Assembly (NCBI RefSeq): GCF_019334345.1
Contig: NZ_JAHWQX010000001.1
Location: forward strand, 875,001-939,000
Source of the DNA: Neohoeflea coraliihabitans
GTDB taxonomy: Bacteria > Pseudomonadota > Alphaproteobacteria > Rhizobiales > Rhizobiaceae
Length of the DNA: 64,000 nt
Direction: 5' to 3'
Part shown: one piece after another, positions 13,252 through 24,746 of the stretch
How positions within the stretch are numbered: the stretch's first letter is position 1
Layout: each line of letters begins with the position of its first letter
Program-made: the position numbers and the translations under genes
The notes under the pieces: model-generated
The model's database searches: none
What the model saw: only the letters and a program-made list of their open reading frames with translations
Told to the model about the DNA's origin: nothing

Positions 13252-14147
13252 GACCCCGTACCCGCTGGCATCGTTCCACCCGTCTTTTCCGTTTCAGGCG
13301 CCGCGCAACGATAGGTTCGGCTGTTTTTCAGGTTCGGAATCTTGCGGCGGGCAGCCGCCGATTCCGCCGGGTCGATTTGCGCCAGCACCACGCCCGCTTC
13401 GTCGCCATCGGCTTCGGCGAGCACCCGGCCCCACGGATCGACGATCAGCGAATGTCCGTAGGTCTCGCGGCCATCCTCGTGATCACCGCCCTGCGCAGCA
13501 GAGATAACAAAAGCACCATTTTCGATGGCACGCGAACGCTGCAGCACGTGCCAGTGCGCCACCCCCGTCTGGCGTGTGAAAGCCGCCGGCGCGGTCAGCA
13601 CCGATGCACCCGCCAGAGCCTGATCGCGGAAGAGCTGCGGAAAACGGATGTCGTAGCAGATCGCCAGACCGAACACCGTGTCGTCGATCCGCGTCGTCAC
13701 CATCTCTTCGCCGGCGCGGTAGGTTGCACTTTCCCGCCAGCTTTCGCCATTGTCGAGATCGACATCAAACATGTGGATCTTGTCATAGACAGCCTGGCAG
13801 CGGCCATCAGGACCGAACACGAAGGCGCGGTTCGCCGCGACAGGCCCACTAGCCGAAGCTCCGGCCGCATCGCCGATCCGCACTGCCGTTGAGCCGATAT
13901 GCAGATAAATCTCGTGTGCTGCCGCAAGTTCGGCTGCTGCCGCCACCACCGGATCGTCATCGGCAGTCCTCAGTCCAGCCATCAAACTCGCGCGATCACG
14001 CACCAGGCATCCGGTCATCTCCGGGGTCTGCACGTAACGTGCGCCGCGTCCCGCTGCCTCGGCTACCAGATCACGCAACGTGTCTATATTGGCCGCCGCA
14101 TCCATGCCCGACCGCATCTGAATGGCGGCGACCGCCAACCCTGTCAT
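13248..14147 (-). CDS. Carbon-nitrogen hydrolase, Nit1/Nit2-like amidase
   Basis: A nitrilase-superfamily hydrolase of 299 residues. The catalytic triad is visible: Glu in VQTPEMTG, Lys in AVYDKIHMFDVDL, and Cys in LAICYDIRFPQLF. The pattern is that of the Nit1/Nit2 branch, which repairs deaminated glutathione or acts as omega-amidase. Neighbouring glutaredoxin supports a link with thiol metabolism, but this is inference. The ATG at 14147 lies one base past the grxC stop; the frame extends further upstream but inside grxC. Its tail past KNSRTYRC is Gly/Thr-rich and not part of the domain. Confidence 0.88.
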   Translation of the reverse strand: MTGLAVAAIQMRSGMDAAANIDTLRDLVAEAAGRGARYVQTPEMTGCLVRDRASLMAGLRTADDDPVVAAAAELAAAHEIYLHIGSTAVRIGDAAGASASGPVAANRAFVFGPDGRCQAVYDKIHMFDVDLDNGESWRESATYRAGEEMVTTRIDDTVFGLAICYDIRFPQLFRDQALAGASVLTAPAAFTRQTGVAHWHVLQRSRAIENGAFVISAAQGGDHEDGRETYGHSLIVDPWGRVLAEADGDEAGVVLAQIDPAESAAARRKIPNLKNSRTYRCAAPETEKTGGTMPAGTGS

Positions 14148-14148
14148 G

Positions 14149-14409
14149 TCACGCCTCGCTGAGCATGGGATCGAGCTTGCCGCTGCGCTCAAGCGCCATC
14201 AATTCATCGCATCCGCCAATATGCGTCGACCCGATGAAAATCTGCGGAAACGTCGAACGGCCGTTCGCCTTCGCGATCATCTCCTGCTTGAGGTCCGGTG
14301 ACTGTCCGGCATCATGCTCGGTGAACGCAACGCCCTTCTCACTCAAGAGCCGTTTTGCAGCCGTGCAATAGCCGCAGAACTGTCGCGTATAGATCGTCAC
14401 ATCCGCCAT
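14149..14409 (-). CDS. grxC: Glutaredoxin 3
   Basis: An 86-residue dithiol glutaredoxin with active site CGYC (RQFCGYCTAAKRLL), the TFPQIFIG cis-proline segment and the GGCDEL glutathione-binding motif. It reduces disulfides in the cytoplasm using glutathione. It sits between comF and the nitrilase on the same strand, with the nitrilase start one base after its stop. Confidence 0.95.
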   Translation of the reverse strand: MADVTIYTRQFCGYCTAAKRLLSEKGVAFTEHDAGQSPDLKQEMIAKANGRSTFPQIFIGSTHIGGCDELMALERSGKLDPMLSEA

Positions 14410-14492
14410 TCACTTTCTCCCGGCGGGCGCGCCGCCTTTTACCTGTTTTCTTGCCGGACCGGCCCGTTCCGCACCGTGGCGCGCCAGCCTTC

Positions 14493-15284
14493 TCAGGCAT
14501 ATAGAAGTTCGGCACCTTCGCTTGCAACCCTTGCAAAGGTTAGCACCGAAACCTGTGAGGCGCCGGCCTTGAGCAAGGTCCGCGCCGCCGCATTCGCCGT
14601 TGCCCCGGTCGTCAGCACATCATCGATCAGCACGATGCTCCGATCAGCGATCAGCGGCCGCCGGTGGGCTTCGATGAAAAACGCGCCGCGCAGGTTTTCG
14701 ATCCGCTCCTGCCGACCGAGCCCCACCTGGCGCAGGGTGGCCTTGCGCCGGACCAGCACGCCGGAAAGTTGCGGTCGTCTGCTCAGCTGCGCCAGGATGC
14801 GCGCCAGTTCACCGGCCTGATTGTAGGAGCGCGCACGCAAGCGGGAAGGATGCAACGGAACGGCAATGAGAACATCACCGCTCTCCAGCAGTTCGTGACC
14901 CGCGCGCAGCATCCAGCGGGCCATGCCGGGCGCCAGGTCGGAGCGATCGGCATATTTGAGAAGATGCACAAGCTGGCGCCCGGGACCCTCGTGCAAGACG
15001 GCGGCGCGCGCCTTGGCAAACACCGGAGGGTCGGCGATCATCGCAGCGCTGACCATGCCCTCGCCACGCTCGTGACTGAAAGGCAGCCCGCTCACGGCAC
15101 AGAAGGGCTGCTCGATAAACGGAATGGTGCGCCAACACTCGGCACACATCCCGCTCTCCGACCCGGTAAGTGTGTTGCAGTTCATGCATAGCGGCGGGTA
15201 GACCAGCGCCAGGCCATGCGCCGAGACGGCCTTCAGCCCCGCCCGGACTGCTCCGCTGATCCTATGCGCTGCAAGCCTGACCAT
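14493..15284 (-). CDS. ComF family protein (phosphoribosyltransferase-like)
   Basis: This 263-residue protein has an N-terminal double zinc-ribbon (CMNC, CAEC and a further Cys) and a C-terminal phosphoribosyltransferase-type fold with the PRPP-loop motif IVLIDDVLTTGAT. ComF proteins are needed for DNA uptake in competent bacteria, and the family is widespread in non-competent species where the role is unclear. It is first in the comF-grxC-nitrilase-DUF1178 direction and divergent from the methyltransferase. Confidence 0.9.
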   Translation of the reverse strand: MVRLAAHRISGAVRAGLKAVSAHGLALVYPPLCMNCNTLTGSESGMCAECWRTIPFIEQPFCAVSGLPFSHERGEGMVSAAMIADPPVFAKARAAVLHEGPGRQLVHLLKYADRSDLAPGMARWMLRAGHELLESGDVLIAVPLHPSRLRARSYNQAGELARILAQLSRRPQLSGVLVRRKATLRQVGLGRQERIENLRGAFFIEAHRRPLIADRSIVLIDDVLTTGATANAAARTLLKAGASQVSVLTFARVASEGAELLYA

Positions 15285-15421
15285 CGCTTGACAATACTGG
15301 CCTGTAGCGTCATCGACAATCGAATTGAACTACGGGCGCATGTCTGCATTTCTGTGACATCGCACAGTGCAGACGGTTTGCCGCCACGTTTTGCCCGTCG
15401 GATCCGGGATCCTGGCCACGC

Positions 15422-16330
15422 ATGGACACACTTTTCGATCACTCTCTGCTGCGCCAGCGCCACCGCCGGGCCCTTGCAGCAACGCGCAAGCAGCCGGCAC
15501 GCGACCCGCAGTTTCTGTTGCGCCACGTGGCCACCGAGCTTGCCGAGCGCCTGAGTATGGTCGAGCGCCATTTTGCGAACCCGGTTCTCCTGCATTCCGC
15601 CACCACCCTCCCGGCGGATCTTCTTGAAGCGACCGGCAAGACCGACAGATTCCTTGTCGTTGCCCCCGACCGTCCGGAAGACATTGGTCCCACTGCCGGC
15701 ACGAATTCCAGAGAGTGGGTTGCAGCGCCGCCGGACGAGGTCGGATTGAATGTGGCATCCGCCGATCTGTTCATTGCGCCGGCGACACTGCATCTGGTCA
15801 ATGACACGCCGGGCCTGCTGATCCAGGTACGGCGCGCGCTCGTACCGGACGGGTTGTTTCTCGCGGCCGTGCCGGGAGCTGGAACCCTCGGCGAGCTACG
15901 CCAATCTCTGCTGCAAGCGGAAAGTGAAGTCACGGGCGGCGTTCATTCGCGCATTCACCCCTTCGCCGACGTGCGCGACTATGGGGCACTCATGCAGCGC
16001 GCCGGTTTCGCCCTGCCGGTGGCCGATTGTGAAGAGCTTGTCGTTCGCTACGACAACCTGTTTGCGCTGATGCAGGATCTGCGCGCCATGGGGATGACCA
16101 ACGCCCTCGTTCAGCGCAGCCGGAAACCGCTCAGCCGGCGCGTTTTGCTGCGCGCCGCGGCAATTTACGCCGAACGTTTTGCTGATCCGGACGGACGCAT
16201 CCGCGCCAGCTTTCCAATGATTCATTTATCTGGCTGGGCGCCGGATGCCAGTCAGCAGCAGCCGCTGCGTCCCGGTTCGGCCAAGATGCGCCTTGCCGAC
16301 GCGCTGCGCCCCGGCGGCGACCGGAAATAG
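15422..16330 (+). CDS. NDUFAF5/BioC-like methyltransferase-fold protein
   Basis: A 302-residue protein like alphaproteobacterial relatives of the mitochondrial complex I assembly factor NDUFAF5. It begins MDTLFDHSLLRQRHRRAL, a family signature, followed by a Rossmann-like region with ALVPDGLFLAAVPGAGTLGELR and YDNLFALMQDLRAMGMTNAL. The usual glycine-rich SAM motif is weak, as is common in this family, so catalysis is not certain. The gene is divergent from comF and monocistronic. Confidence 0.8.
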   Translation: MDTLFDHSLLRQRHRRALAATRKQPARDPQFLLRHVATELAERLSMVERHFANPVLLHSATTLPADLLEATGKTDRFLVVAPDRPEDIGPTAGTNSREWVAAPPDEVGLNVASADLFIAPATLHLVNDTPGLLIQVRRALVPDGLFLAAVPGAGTLGELRQSLLQAESEVTGGVHSRIHPFADVRDYGALMQRAGFALPVADCEELVVRYDNLFALMQDLRAMGMTNALVQRSRKPLSRRVLLRAAAIYAERFADPDGRIRASFPMIHLSGWAPDASQQQPLRPGSAKMRLADALRPGGDRK

Positions 16331-16368
16331 ACGCTTCCCGCCGCTGTCACCGGCCTGGGGTCCTGACC

Positions 16369-16545
16369 CTAGTCCGCGGCGTTCGTCATCGTCGTCGATG
16401 TCTTGTTGAAGAGATTGCCGAGCGTGTTGCCGAAGCCGCCGATGCCAACCACGAGGGAGATCGAGATCAAGGCAGCGATCAGGCCGTACTCAATGGCTGT
16501 CGCGCCGCTGGAATTTCGGAGAAGGCGGCGCAGTATGACTGACAT
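16369..16545 (-). CDS. Flp/Fap-type IVb pilin
   Basis: A 58-residue pilin subunit: a short basic leader (MSVILRRLLRNSSG), then the ATAIEYGLIAALISISLVVG helix typical of Flp pilins, with the Glu needed for assembly, and a short tail. The ATG at 16545 was chosen because the leader fits prepilin peptidase cleavage after Gly. No tad/cpa assembly genes are in the window, so it would rely on genes elsewhere or be an orphan. Confidence 0.92.
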   Translation of the reverse strand: MSVILRRLLRNSSGATAIEYGLIAALISISLVVGIGGFGNTLGNLFNKTSTTMTNAAD

Positions 16546-16626
16546 GATTGAACCTGTGCTTTGAGGGTAGGATCGCATCGCTCGTTTGTCGGGAGCGTCG
16601 GCGGAGCTTCGATGCTGCCGAAGTTT

Positions 16627-16947
16627 CTAGCAATCACCGGAGGTCCGGCCTCCGGGATGAATGATGCAGATTGCATCCGGTCGCTGTTGCAGAATGGACT
16701 TGCGGATCGTGTAGGTGCTGTGCGTCTGCCGCGCGGGTATCGACCCCGTCAGGATGGAATCATAGGCATCCGGGGCATAGGCGATCCGCGCCGACTGATC
16801 GACCGCGAGGATTGGCGTGAGCAGCAGCGCCGAGACCACGGCCGCTCCGGCGAAAAGACACGCCAGCTTCAAAGGGCCTATGCCTGTCGCCGCATGGCGC
16901 CCGGGAAAATTGTCCGCAGCCGTTGTCCAGAAATCGCCGTCTTGCAT
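16627..16947 (-). CDS. Small membrane protein upstream of flp
   Basis: A 106-residue protein with one hydrophobic segment at about 26-48 (PLKLACLFAGAAVVSALLLT) and a conserved-looking C-terminus with three cysteines or basic motifs (YTIRKSILQQ, ICIIHPGGRTSGDC). AAGGGG precedes the ATG. It is co-directional with the Flp pilin, which starts 81 bases downstream. I believe the type recurs in rhizobia as a conserved hypothetical protein, but I cannot name a function. Confidence 0.7.
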   Translation of the reverse strand: MQDGDFWTTAADNFPGRHAATGIGPLKLACLFAGAAVVSALLLTPILAVDQSARIAYAPDAYDSILTGSIPARQTHSTYTIRKSILQQRPDAICIIHPGGRTSGDC

Positions 16948-17085
16948 GCTCGCCCCTTTCCGGAACCCAGTTTAATCCGGTAGGTTTGCGAGTGTGTCTT
17001 AGAGGCGTTGACGTTTGCTTAACGGTGTTTGCGAATTCATCTGGCCTGGGGAGTGTGTGCCGTGAAACGGGCACAAATCCTGCCC

Positions 17086-17502
17086 CTAGAGCAGATCGAT
17101 CAGGCTGGCCACCAACGGCGCATCAGCCGGCGGCATCGGCAAATGCCGCATATCTCGCGGGCGCACCCATTTCAGCGCCTGCCCTTCCCGGGATTGCGGC
17201 TGGCCTTGGTAGCGGCGGCAGATGAACAGCGGCATCAGAAGATGAAAGCTGTCATAGGCGTGGCTGGCAAATGTCAGGGGAGCAAGGCAGGCCGGCTGGG
17301 TGCGAATGCCGAGTTCTTCCTCAAGCTCGCGGATCAACGCGGTCTCCGGCGTCTCGGCGGGCTCCACCTTCCCGCCAGGGAATTCCCACATACCCGCCAG
17401 CGGCTTGCCCTCCGGTCGTTGTGCCAGAAGTACGCGCCCATCGACGTCGACCAGGGCGCAGGCGACGACCAGCAAGACCGGCAAGGAGGACAGTTCGCTC
17501 AT
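17086..17502 (-). CDS. mutT: Nudix hydrolase, MutT-type 8-oxo-dGTP pyrophosphatase
   Basis: A 138-residue Nudix protein with the full box GKVEPAETPETALIRELEEELG. The WEFPGGK segment before it and the length match MutT, which removes oxidised dGTP from the nucleotide pool. It overlaps the upstream GNAT by four bases (ATGA), placing it last in argJ-GNAT-mutT. Confidence 0.92.
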   Translation of the reverse strand: MSELSSLPVLLVVACALVDVDGRVLLAQRPEGKPLAGMWEFPGGKVEPAETPETALIRELEEELGIRTQPACLAPLTFASHAYDSFHLLMPLFICRRYQGQPQSREGQALKWVRPRDMRHLPMPPADAPLVASLIDLL

Positions 17503-18338
17503 GCCGCCTCTGACCCGATCGGCGGCCGGCGATAGACATAGCGATAGACCTCGCGGAAGCCGAGCCCGAGATAAAGCTGCACCGCTGCTTCATTGGCACT
17601 CTCGACCTGCAGCCAGCCATGCAGCGCTCCGCGATGCCTGGCCCAGCGCAGGCCGGCGCTGACAGCATCCCGCCCATGTCCCATTCGGCGCCGGTCAGCC
17701 CGGGTCGCCAGCTCATAAAGACCGGCAAGGTCGTTGTCGTGGATGCACAGCGCCGTGGCCACCGGGCCGGATTCGGGATCCTCGATGACAAACAATCCGG
17801 TTGGCGGCCTGATCGAACTCAACACCTCGGTAAGGCCGGCCTTCAGCGCCGGTTCGCGCCCATGCACCCGGATCGAGGCATCGACATAGCGGCCGACATC
17901 GCGCACCGGCAGATGATCCATGCCGGTATCAATATCCAGCGCAGCGATCGGCGCCATCATGACGATCGTTTCGTCAAAGCGGTCCCAGCCGGCTTCATCC
18001 AGGTAGGCGTCCAGTTCCGGAGGCGCCAGCGGCGATTGCCGGAACACCAGCGGCCGATCATAGGATTCGAAGCGGTGCGCCGCACGCTCGACGCGCTGTG
18101 CAATGTCGCGCCGGTCGGACGGGTCGAGCGGATTGACCGAGTTGAGGCGCTTGGACGGGTGCCCAGCGGTCAGCCGCACCTGCCAGCTGCCGTCATACTG
18201 GATCGAAGCCGCCGGCCAGGCACGAAATCCGGCGGCTTCCAACCGCCGCACGATGGCCAGATCCGACGTGGGTGATGTCTCCTGCCGCGGCCCGTCTCGG
18301 CGTGAGCCGTTTGCATTGTCAGCTTCGATAGTCGCCAT
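17499..18338 (-). CDS. GNAT family N-acetyltransferase (argJ-linked)
   Basis: A protein of 279 residues whose C-terminal half is a GNAT domain: [22 protein letters not shown] then the acetyl-CoA loop [14 protein letters not shown] and [17 protein letters not shown]. The N-terminal half looks like a degenerate second GNAT fold. The ATG at 18338 has GGA seven bases upstream and overlaps the end of argJ by 20 bases; an ATG at 18350 is also possible. Its argJ-mutT neighbourhood is conserved in the order, but the substrate is unknown. Confidence 0.85.
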   Translation of the reverse strand: MATIEADNANGSRRDGPRQETSPTSDLAIVRRLEAAGFRAWPAASIQYDGSWQVRLTAGHPSKRLNSVNPLDPSDRRDIAQRVERAAHRFESYDRPLVFRQSPLAPPELDAYLDEAGWDRFDETIVMMAPIAALDIDTGMDHLPVRDVGRYVDASIRVHGREPALKAGLTEVLSSIRPPTGLFVIEDPESGPVATALCIHDNDLAGLYELATRADRRRMGHGRDAVSAGLRWARHRGALHGWLQVESANEAAVQLYLGLGFREVYRYVYRRPPIGSEAA

Positions 18339-19551
18339 TGATTTCCACATATGCCTTCGTCAGATCACAGGTCCAGACGCGCGCCCGGCCTTCGCCCAGT
18401 CCAAGATCCACCGTGATCGGGATCTCCTCGCGCCGCATCACCGCCGACACTTCTTCCTCGCTGTAATCGGGGTCGCGCTCACCACCAACTGCCACGCGAA
18501 TATCTCCGAACCAGATTGCCAAACGGTCGCGATCAGCTTCCTCGCCAGCCTTGCCGACCGCCATCACCACCCGGCCCCAATTGGCGTCCTCGCCGGCAAC
18601 CGCAGTCTTGACCAGCGGCGAGTTGGCAATCGACCGCGCGATCCGCCCGGCGGAGTGATCGGACACCGCGCCAGTGACCGTTATCTCAACCTGCTTTCGC
18701 GCGCCCTCTCCATCGCGGACGACCTGCAGCGCCAGATCCTCCATCAAGGACAGCAACGCGGCGCGAAAACCGGCATAAAGCGCGTCATGCGCATCCGCCG
18801 CGCCTGGACCAGCCTGTTGACCGGTGGCGAACAGCAGCACCGTATCGGAGGTCGAGGTGTCGCTGTCGACGGTGATCGCGTTGAATGTTGGCTTGACCAG
18901 CGCAGACAGCATCTCTTGCAGCACCGCCGCCGGGATCGCCGCGTCGGTGACGATGAAGGACAGCATCGTTGCCATGTCCGGCGCGATCATGCCCGCACCT
19001 TTGGCAATGCCGTTCAGTTGCACGCTGACGCCGTCGATTTCCGCCGACCGGGTCGCCACTTTCGGATAGGTATCGGTGGTCATGATCGCCCGTGCCGCCT
19101 GCAGCCAGCGATCGCCCTGCGCCGCAGAAACCAGGCGCGGCAGATGCCCGATGAACTTGCCGGCATCGAGCGGTTCGCCGATCACGCCGGTCGAGGCGAG
19201 AAACACTTCCGAGGCCGCACAGCCGAGTGCAGCCGCAGCCGCTTCGGCTGTCTGCGCGGTTGCCGCATGGCCTTTGCGCCCTGTGAAGGCATTGGCATTG
19301 CCTGAATTGACCACCAGGATCCGCGCCTTCCCGCCGGGGAGATTGACCCGGCACAGATCGACCGGCGCGGACGGACATTTGGACTGCGTGAAGACCCCGG
19401 CAACCTCCGTTCCGGGATCGAAGACCATGATCATCAGGTCGGTGCGCCCCTGATATTTGATCCCGATTTCGGCCGTCTCGATGCGCACGCCGGCAATCGC
19501 CGGCATCTCGGGATAGGACTTCGGTGCCAGGGGAGACACGGCTTCAGTCAT
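18319..19551 (-). CDS. argJ: Bifunctional glutamate N-acetyltransferase/amino-acid acetyltransferase
   Basis: ArgJ transfers the acetyl group of N-acetylornithine to glutamate in the cyclic arginine pathway. The self-cleavage site is in [16 protein letters not shown], between Ala and Thr. The protein is 410 residues from the ATG at 19551; the frame extends to 19590, but [17 protein letters not shown] is the family start. It begins the argJ-GNAT-mutT run and follows the parvulin gene. ArgH is at 54 kb. Confidence 0.96.
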   Translation of the reverse strand: MTEAVSPLAPKSYPEMPAIAGVRIETAEIGIKYQGRTDLMIMVFDPGTEVAGVFTQSKCPSAPVDLCRVNLPGGKARILVVNSGNANAFTGRKGHAATAQTAEAAAAALGCAASEVFLASTGVIGEPLDAGKFIGHLPRLVSAAQGDRWLQAARAIMTTDTYPKVATRSAEIDGVSVQLNGIAKGAGMIAPDMATMLSFIVTDAAIPAAVLQEMLSALVKPTFNAITVDSDTSTSDTVLLFATGQQAGPGAADAHDALYAGFRAALLSLMEDLALQVVRDGEGARKQVEITVTGAVSDHSAGRIARSIANSPLVKTAVAGEDANWGRVVMAVGKAGEEADRDRLAIWFGDIRVAVGGERDPDYSEEEVSAVMRREEIPITVDLGLGEGRARVWTCDLTKAYVEINGDYRS

Positions 19552-19672
19552 GGTTTGGCGGCCTCGTTCGGATTGTTTCATTCTGCGCAAAGCGCCGCGC
19601 GGACGCTCTGTGATTTAGCCGCGTTTGGCCGCGGCCGCCAATTGCAGCGGCCCCGGCTCGCCATGCATCCCG

Positions 19673-20623
19673 TCATTCAGCGTCCGGTGCGCCGTCCGTC
19701 TGCGTGTCGGAAGCACCATCTGCTTCGGCGGCACCATCGCCATTCTCTGTCTCACCGGCCGCTGCAGCGCCGCCTTTCTGCATCGCCATGACCTGCTCGT
19801 ATTTCGCTTTCAGGTCCGGATCGACCACCTCGATGTCGATCGAGTCGCGCGCTGAGGCCATCAGATCCGCATAGCGCTCACGCAGCAGAACCTGGCGCAC
19901 CTGGCCCTCGACCTGTTCGAAGGAGGGCGGCGCGGCAGCACGGCGATCCTCGACCTTGATGACGTGGAAACCGAATTCCGACTGCACCGGCTCCTTGGTG
20001 AACTCGCCGGGCTCAAGTGCAAAGGCCGCTTCTTCGAAAGCCGGCACCATCCGGCCCTTGGTGAAATAACCCAGGTCTCCGCCTTCTGCTGCGCTGGGAC
20101 CGGTCGATTTGGTTTTCGCCAGTTCGATGAAATCCTTGCCGTCTTCGAGCTCGGCGATCACCGCCTTGGCCTCGTCTTCGGTCTTCACCAGCACGTGCCG
20201 CGCTTTGACTTCTTCTTCGCTTGGCATCGCCGCGATTTCTTTGTCGTAGCGGGCCCGGGCATCTTCGTCCGTGATCGTGTCGACGATCTTTTCCTTGAAC
20301 ATCAGATTATGCAGCGTGCGGTCCCGGTAATAGGCCATCTGCCGCTTATAGGTCTCGGTCTCTTCAAGATCCTCGTCCTCGGCAAGCCGCGCCAGCAGCT
20401 TCACGTCGATTGCCGCCGCCAGCGCAGCCAGGCGCCGCTGCTCCGCGGGCATCTGCGCGAATTGCGGATCGAGTTCGCCTTCTGCCAGGCGCAATTCTGA
20501 CTGATGCAGCTCAACCCCTCCGACCTTGGCCACGACCGGATCATCCTCCGCCGCGTGCAGCGGCGTCGAAAGAGAAAGTGTGGCTGCGAAAAAGACAGCA
20601 GCAAGCAGCGGGGTATGGCGCAT
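19673..20623 (-). CDS. Periplasmic parvulin-type peptidyl-prolyl isomerase
   Basis: A 316-residue exported foldase. A signal peptide is clear ([20 protein letters not shown], cleavage after LHA). A SurA/PrsA-like N-terminal helical part precedes the parvulin domain at about 135-230 with [30 protein letters not shown] and [13 protein letters not shown]. The last 35 residues are an Ala/Gly/Asp/Glu-rich tail. GAAAGG precedes the ATG. It is divergent from secA, so translocase and foldase share a control region. Confidence 0.92.
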   Translation of the reverse strand: MRHTPLLAAVFFAATLSLSTPLHAAEDDPVVAKVGGVELHQSELRLAEGELDPQFAQMPAEQRRLAALAAAIDVKLLARLAEDEDLEETETYKRQMAYYRDRTLHNLMFKEKIVDTITDEDARARYDKEIAAMPSEEEVKARHVLVKTEDEAKAVIAELEDGKDFIELAKTKSTGPSAAEGGDLGYFTKGRMVPAFEEAAFALEPGEFTKEPVQSEFGFHVIKVEDRRAAAPPSFEQVEGQVRQVLLRERYADLMASARDSIDIEVVDPDLKAKYEQVMAMQKGGAAAAGETENGDGAAEADGASDTQTDGAPDAE

Positions 20624-20712
20624 GAAAAGACCTTTCGTTCAACAGGGGTATGCAATGCCGTGTGCACCGGAATTCGGTCAAGAACATGACCTTTCGCCCG
20701 TCCGGCGCGCCG

Positions 20713-20740
20713 TTGACATCGAACCAACCCCCTCTTATCT
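20713..20740 (+). promoter_or_regulatory. Sigma-70-type promoter of secA
   Basis: TTGACA at 20713-20718 is followed after 16 bases by TTATCT at 20735-20740, close to the housekeeping consensus, 143 bases before the secA start. Confidence 0.55.
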
Positions 20741-20882
20741 GTCAGCCAACCGCCCGTCCAGTCGGCTTCGCTCGCGCAAGCCCTTGGACTGTCGCATTCA
20801 AACCCGAAAGCCCGGCGCATCCCCTGCCGTCTCTGGCTTTGCAAATCTGCCTTTCGCGCAGCCTTGGGAAAGGACCTCAGGC

Positions 20883-23609
<2,727 letters not shown>

Positions 23610-23787
23610 GGTCTGGCCAATAGCCCTGGCCCGCGCCCCACAAGGTTGCGCGAATCGAAGCCAAACGGTAGGTAGCAAACGTGCCGCTCGCCTGTGCCGG
23701 CAGCTTGATCCGGATCGCCGGCGCAGCCATCGGCAGCTGTGCCGCGCCCCTGCCCGGGCGTCAGCGGATCGGGAAGGGGCTTCCAGC

Positions 23788-24072
23788 ATGACCAACGACG
23801 AAGCGGCAGCCATCGTGCAAGCTGTCATCGCCTCTGTTCTCGACACGGATGCAAATGGCATCGACCAAGACACACCGCTGATTGGCGGTCAGGCGCAGAT
23901 CGATTCCATCAAGCTCGTCGAGGTCTGCCTCGCCCTTGAAGATCGCGCTGAACAGCTTGGCTTCGAATTTGACTGGACTTCCGAGGCGACCTTGTCCCGA
24001 TCACGCAGCATGTTCCGCAGCGTTGGCGCTCTGGCCGAAGTCTTCGCCAAGCAGGCAGGCGGCGGCAAATGA
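23788..24072 (+). CDS. Acyl carrier protein-like protein (first gene of surface-modification cassette)
   Basis: A 94-residue carrier protein. The phosphopantetheine attachment serine is in AQIDSIKLVEVCLALED, matching the DS(L/I) motif of carrier proteins. The segment after it (FEFDWTSEATLSRSRSMFRS) is longer and more basic than in fatty-acid ACP, typical of a dedicated carrier. AAGGGG lies eight bases before the ATG. Its stop overlaps the SDR start (ATGA), and a ligase and GNAT follow, so it is probably charged and used within this operon. Confidence 0.85.
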   Translation: MTNDEAAAIVQAVIASVLDTDANGIDQDTPLIGGQAQIDSIKLVEVCLALEDRAEQLGFEFDWTSEATLSRSRSMFRSVGALAEVFAKQAGGGK

Positions 24073-24746
24073 TCGTCATCACCGGCGCCAGCAAGGGATT
24101 GGGGGCGGCCATTGCCGAACGCTGCAGGAACAATGGACACAGCGTTTTCGGTCTCGCACGCGACACCAGCAACCTGTCTTTTCCCGGCATCAACTGTGAC
24201 GTCGGTGACTATCAGTCGCTCAAGGACGCCGTCCGGGCCATCAAGAAAGCCGGCGAACCGCTCACGGCAGTGATCAATGCCGCCGGCATCGCCGCCATGA
24301 ACATGGCCGTGACCAGCGACGAGCAGACCGTGCGCCGCATCATCCAGACCAATCTCACCGGGACGATCTTCGCCTGTCAGCTGCTGGCGCCGCTGATGAT
24401 GCGGCGCAAGGCCGGAACGATCATCACATTCTCGACGATTGCCGTTCCCCTGGCCATGAAGGGCGAATCCATCTACGCCGCGTCAAAGGCCGGGGTTGAG
24501 GCTTTCACCCGCACCTTTGCCCGCGAGGTCGCCGATTTCGGCATTCGCGTCAATTGCATCTCTCCCGGCCCGATAAAGACCGATCTTTTGCGTGGCGTTT
24601 CCGAAGCGCAGATCGATGCCATTGTCTCGCACCAGCTCGTACCCCAGCGGTTCACCAAGGACGATGTGTGCGATCTCGTCGATCTTCTGCTCGACGACAA
24701 GGCGCGATCGCTGAGCGGACAGGTGCTTCATGTCGGCGGCGTCTGA
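24069..24746 (+). CDS. SDR family oxidoreductase (FabG-like)
   Basis: A 225-residue classical short-chain reductase: NAD(P) motif TGASKGLG at 5-12, NAAG at about 70, and the catalytic Ser with YAASK. C-terminal SPGPIKTDLLRG and GQVLHVGGV match FabG-like 3-oxoacyl reductases. Overlaps with the carrier protein before it (4 bases) and the ligase after it (17 bases) argue for a shared pathway, such as reduction of a carrier-bound 3-oxoacyl group. That use is inferred. Confidence 0.88.
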   Translation: MIVITGASKGLGAAIAERCRNNGHSVFGLARDTSNLSFPGINCDVGDYQSLKDAVRAIKKAGEPLTAVINAAGIAAMNMAVTSDEQTVRRIIQTNLTGTIFACQLLAPLMMRRKAGTIITFSTIAVPLAMKGESIYAASKAGVEAFTRTFAREVADFGIRVNCISPGPIKTDLLRGVSEAQIDAIVSHQLVPQRFTKDDVCDLVDLLLDDKARSLSGQVLHVGGV

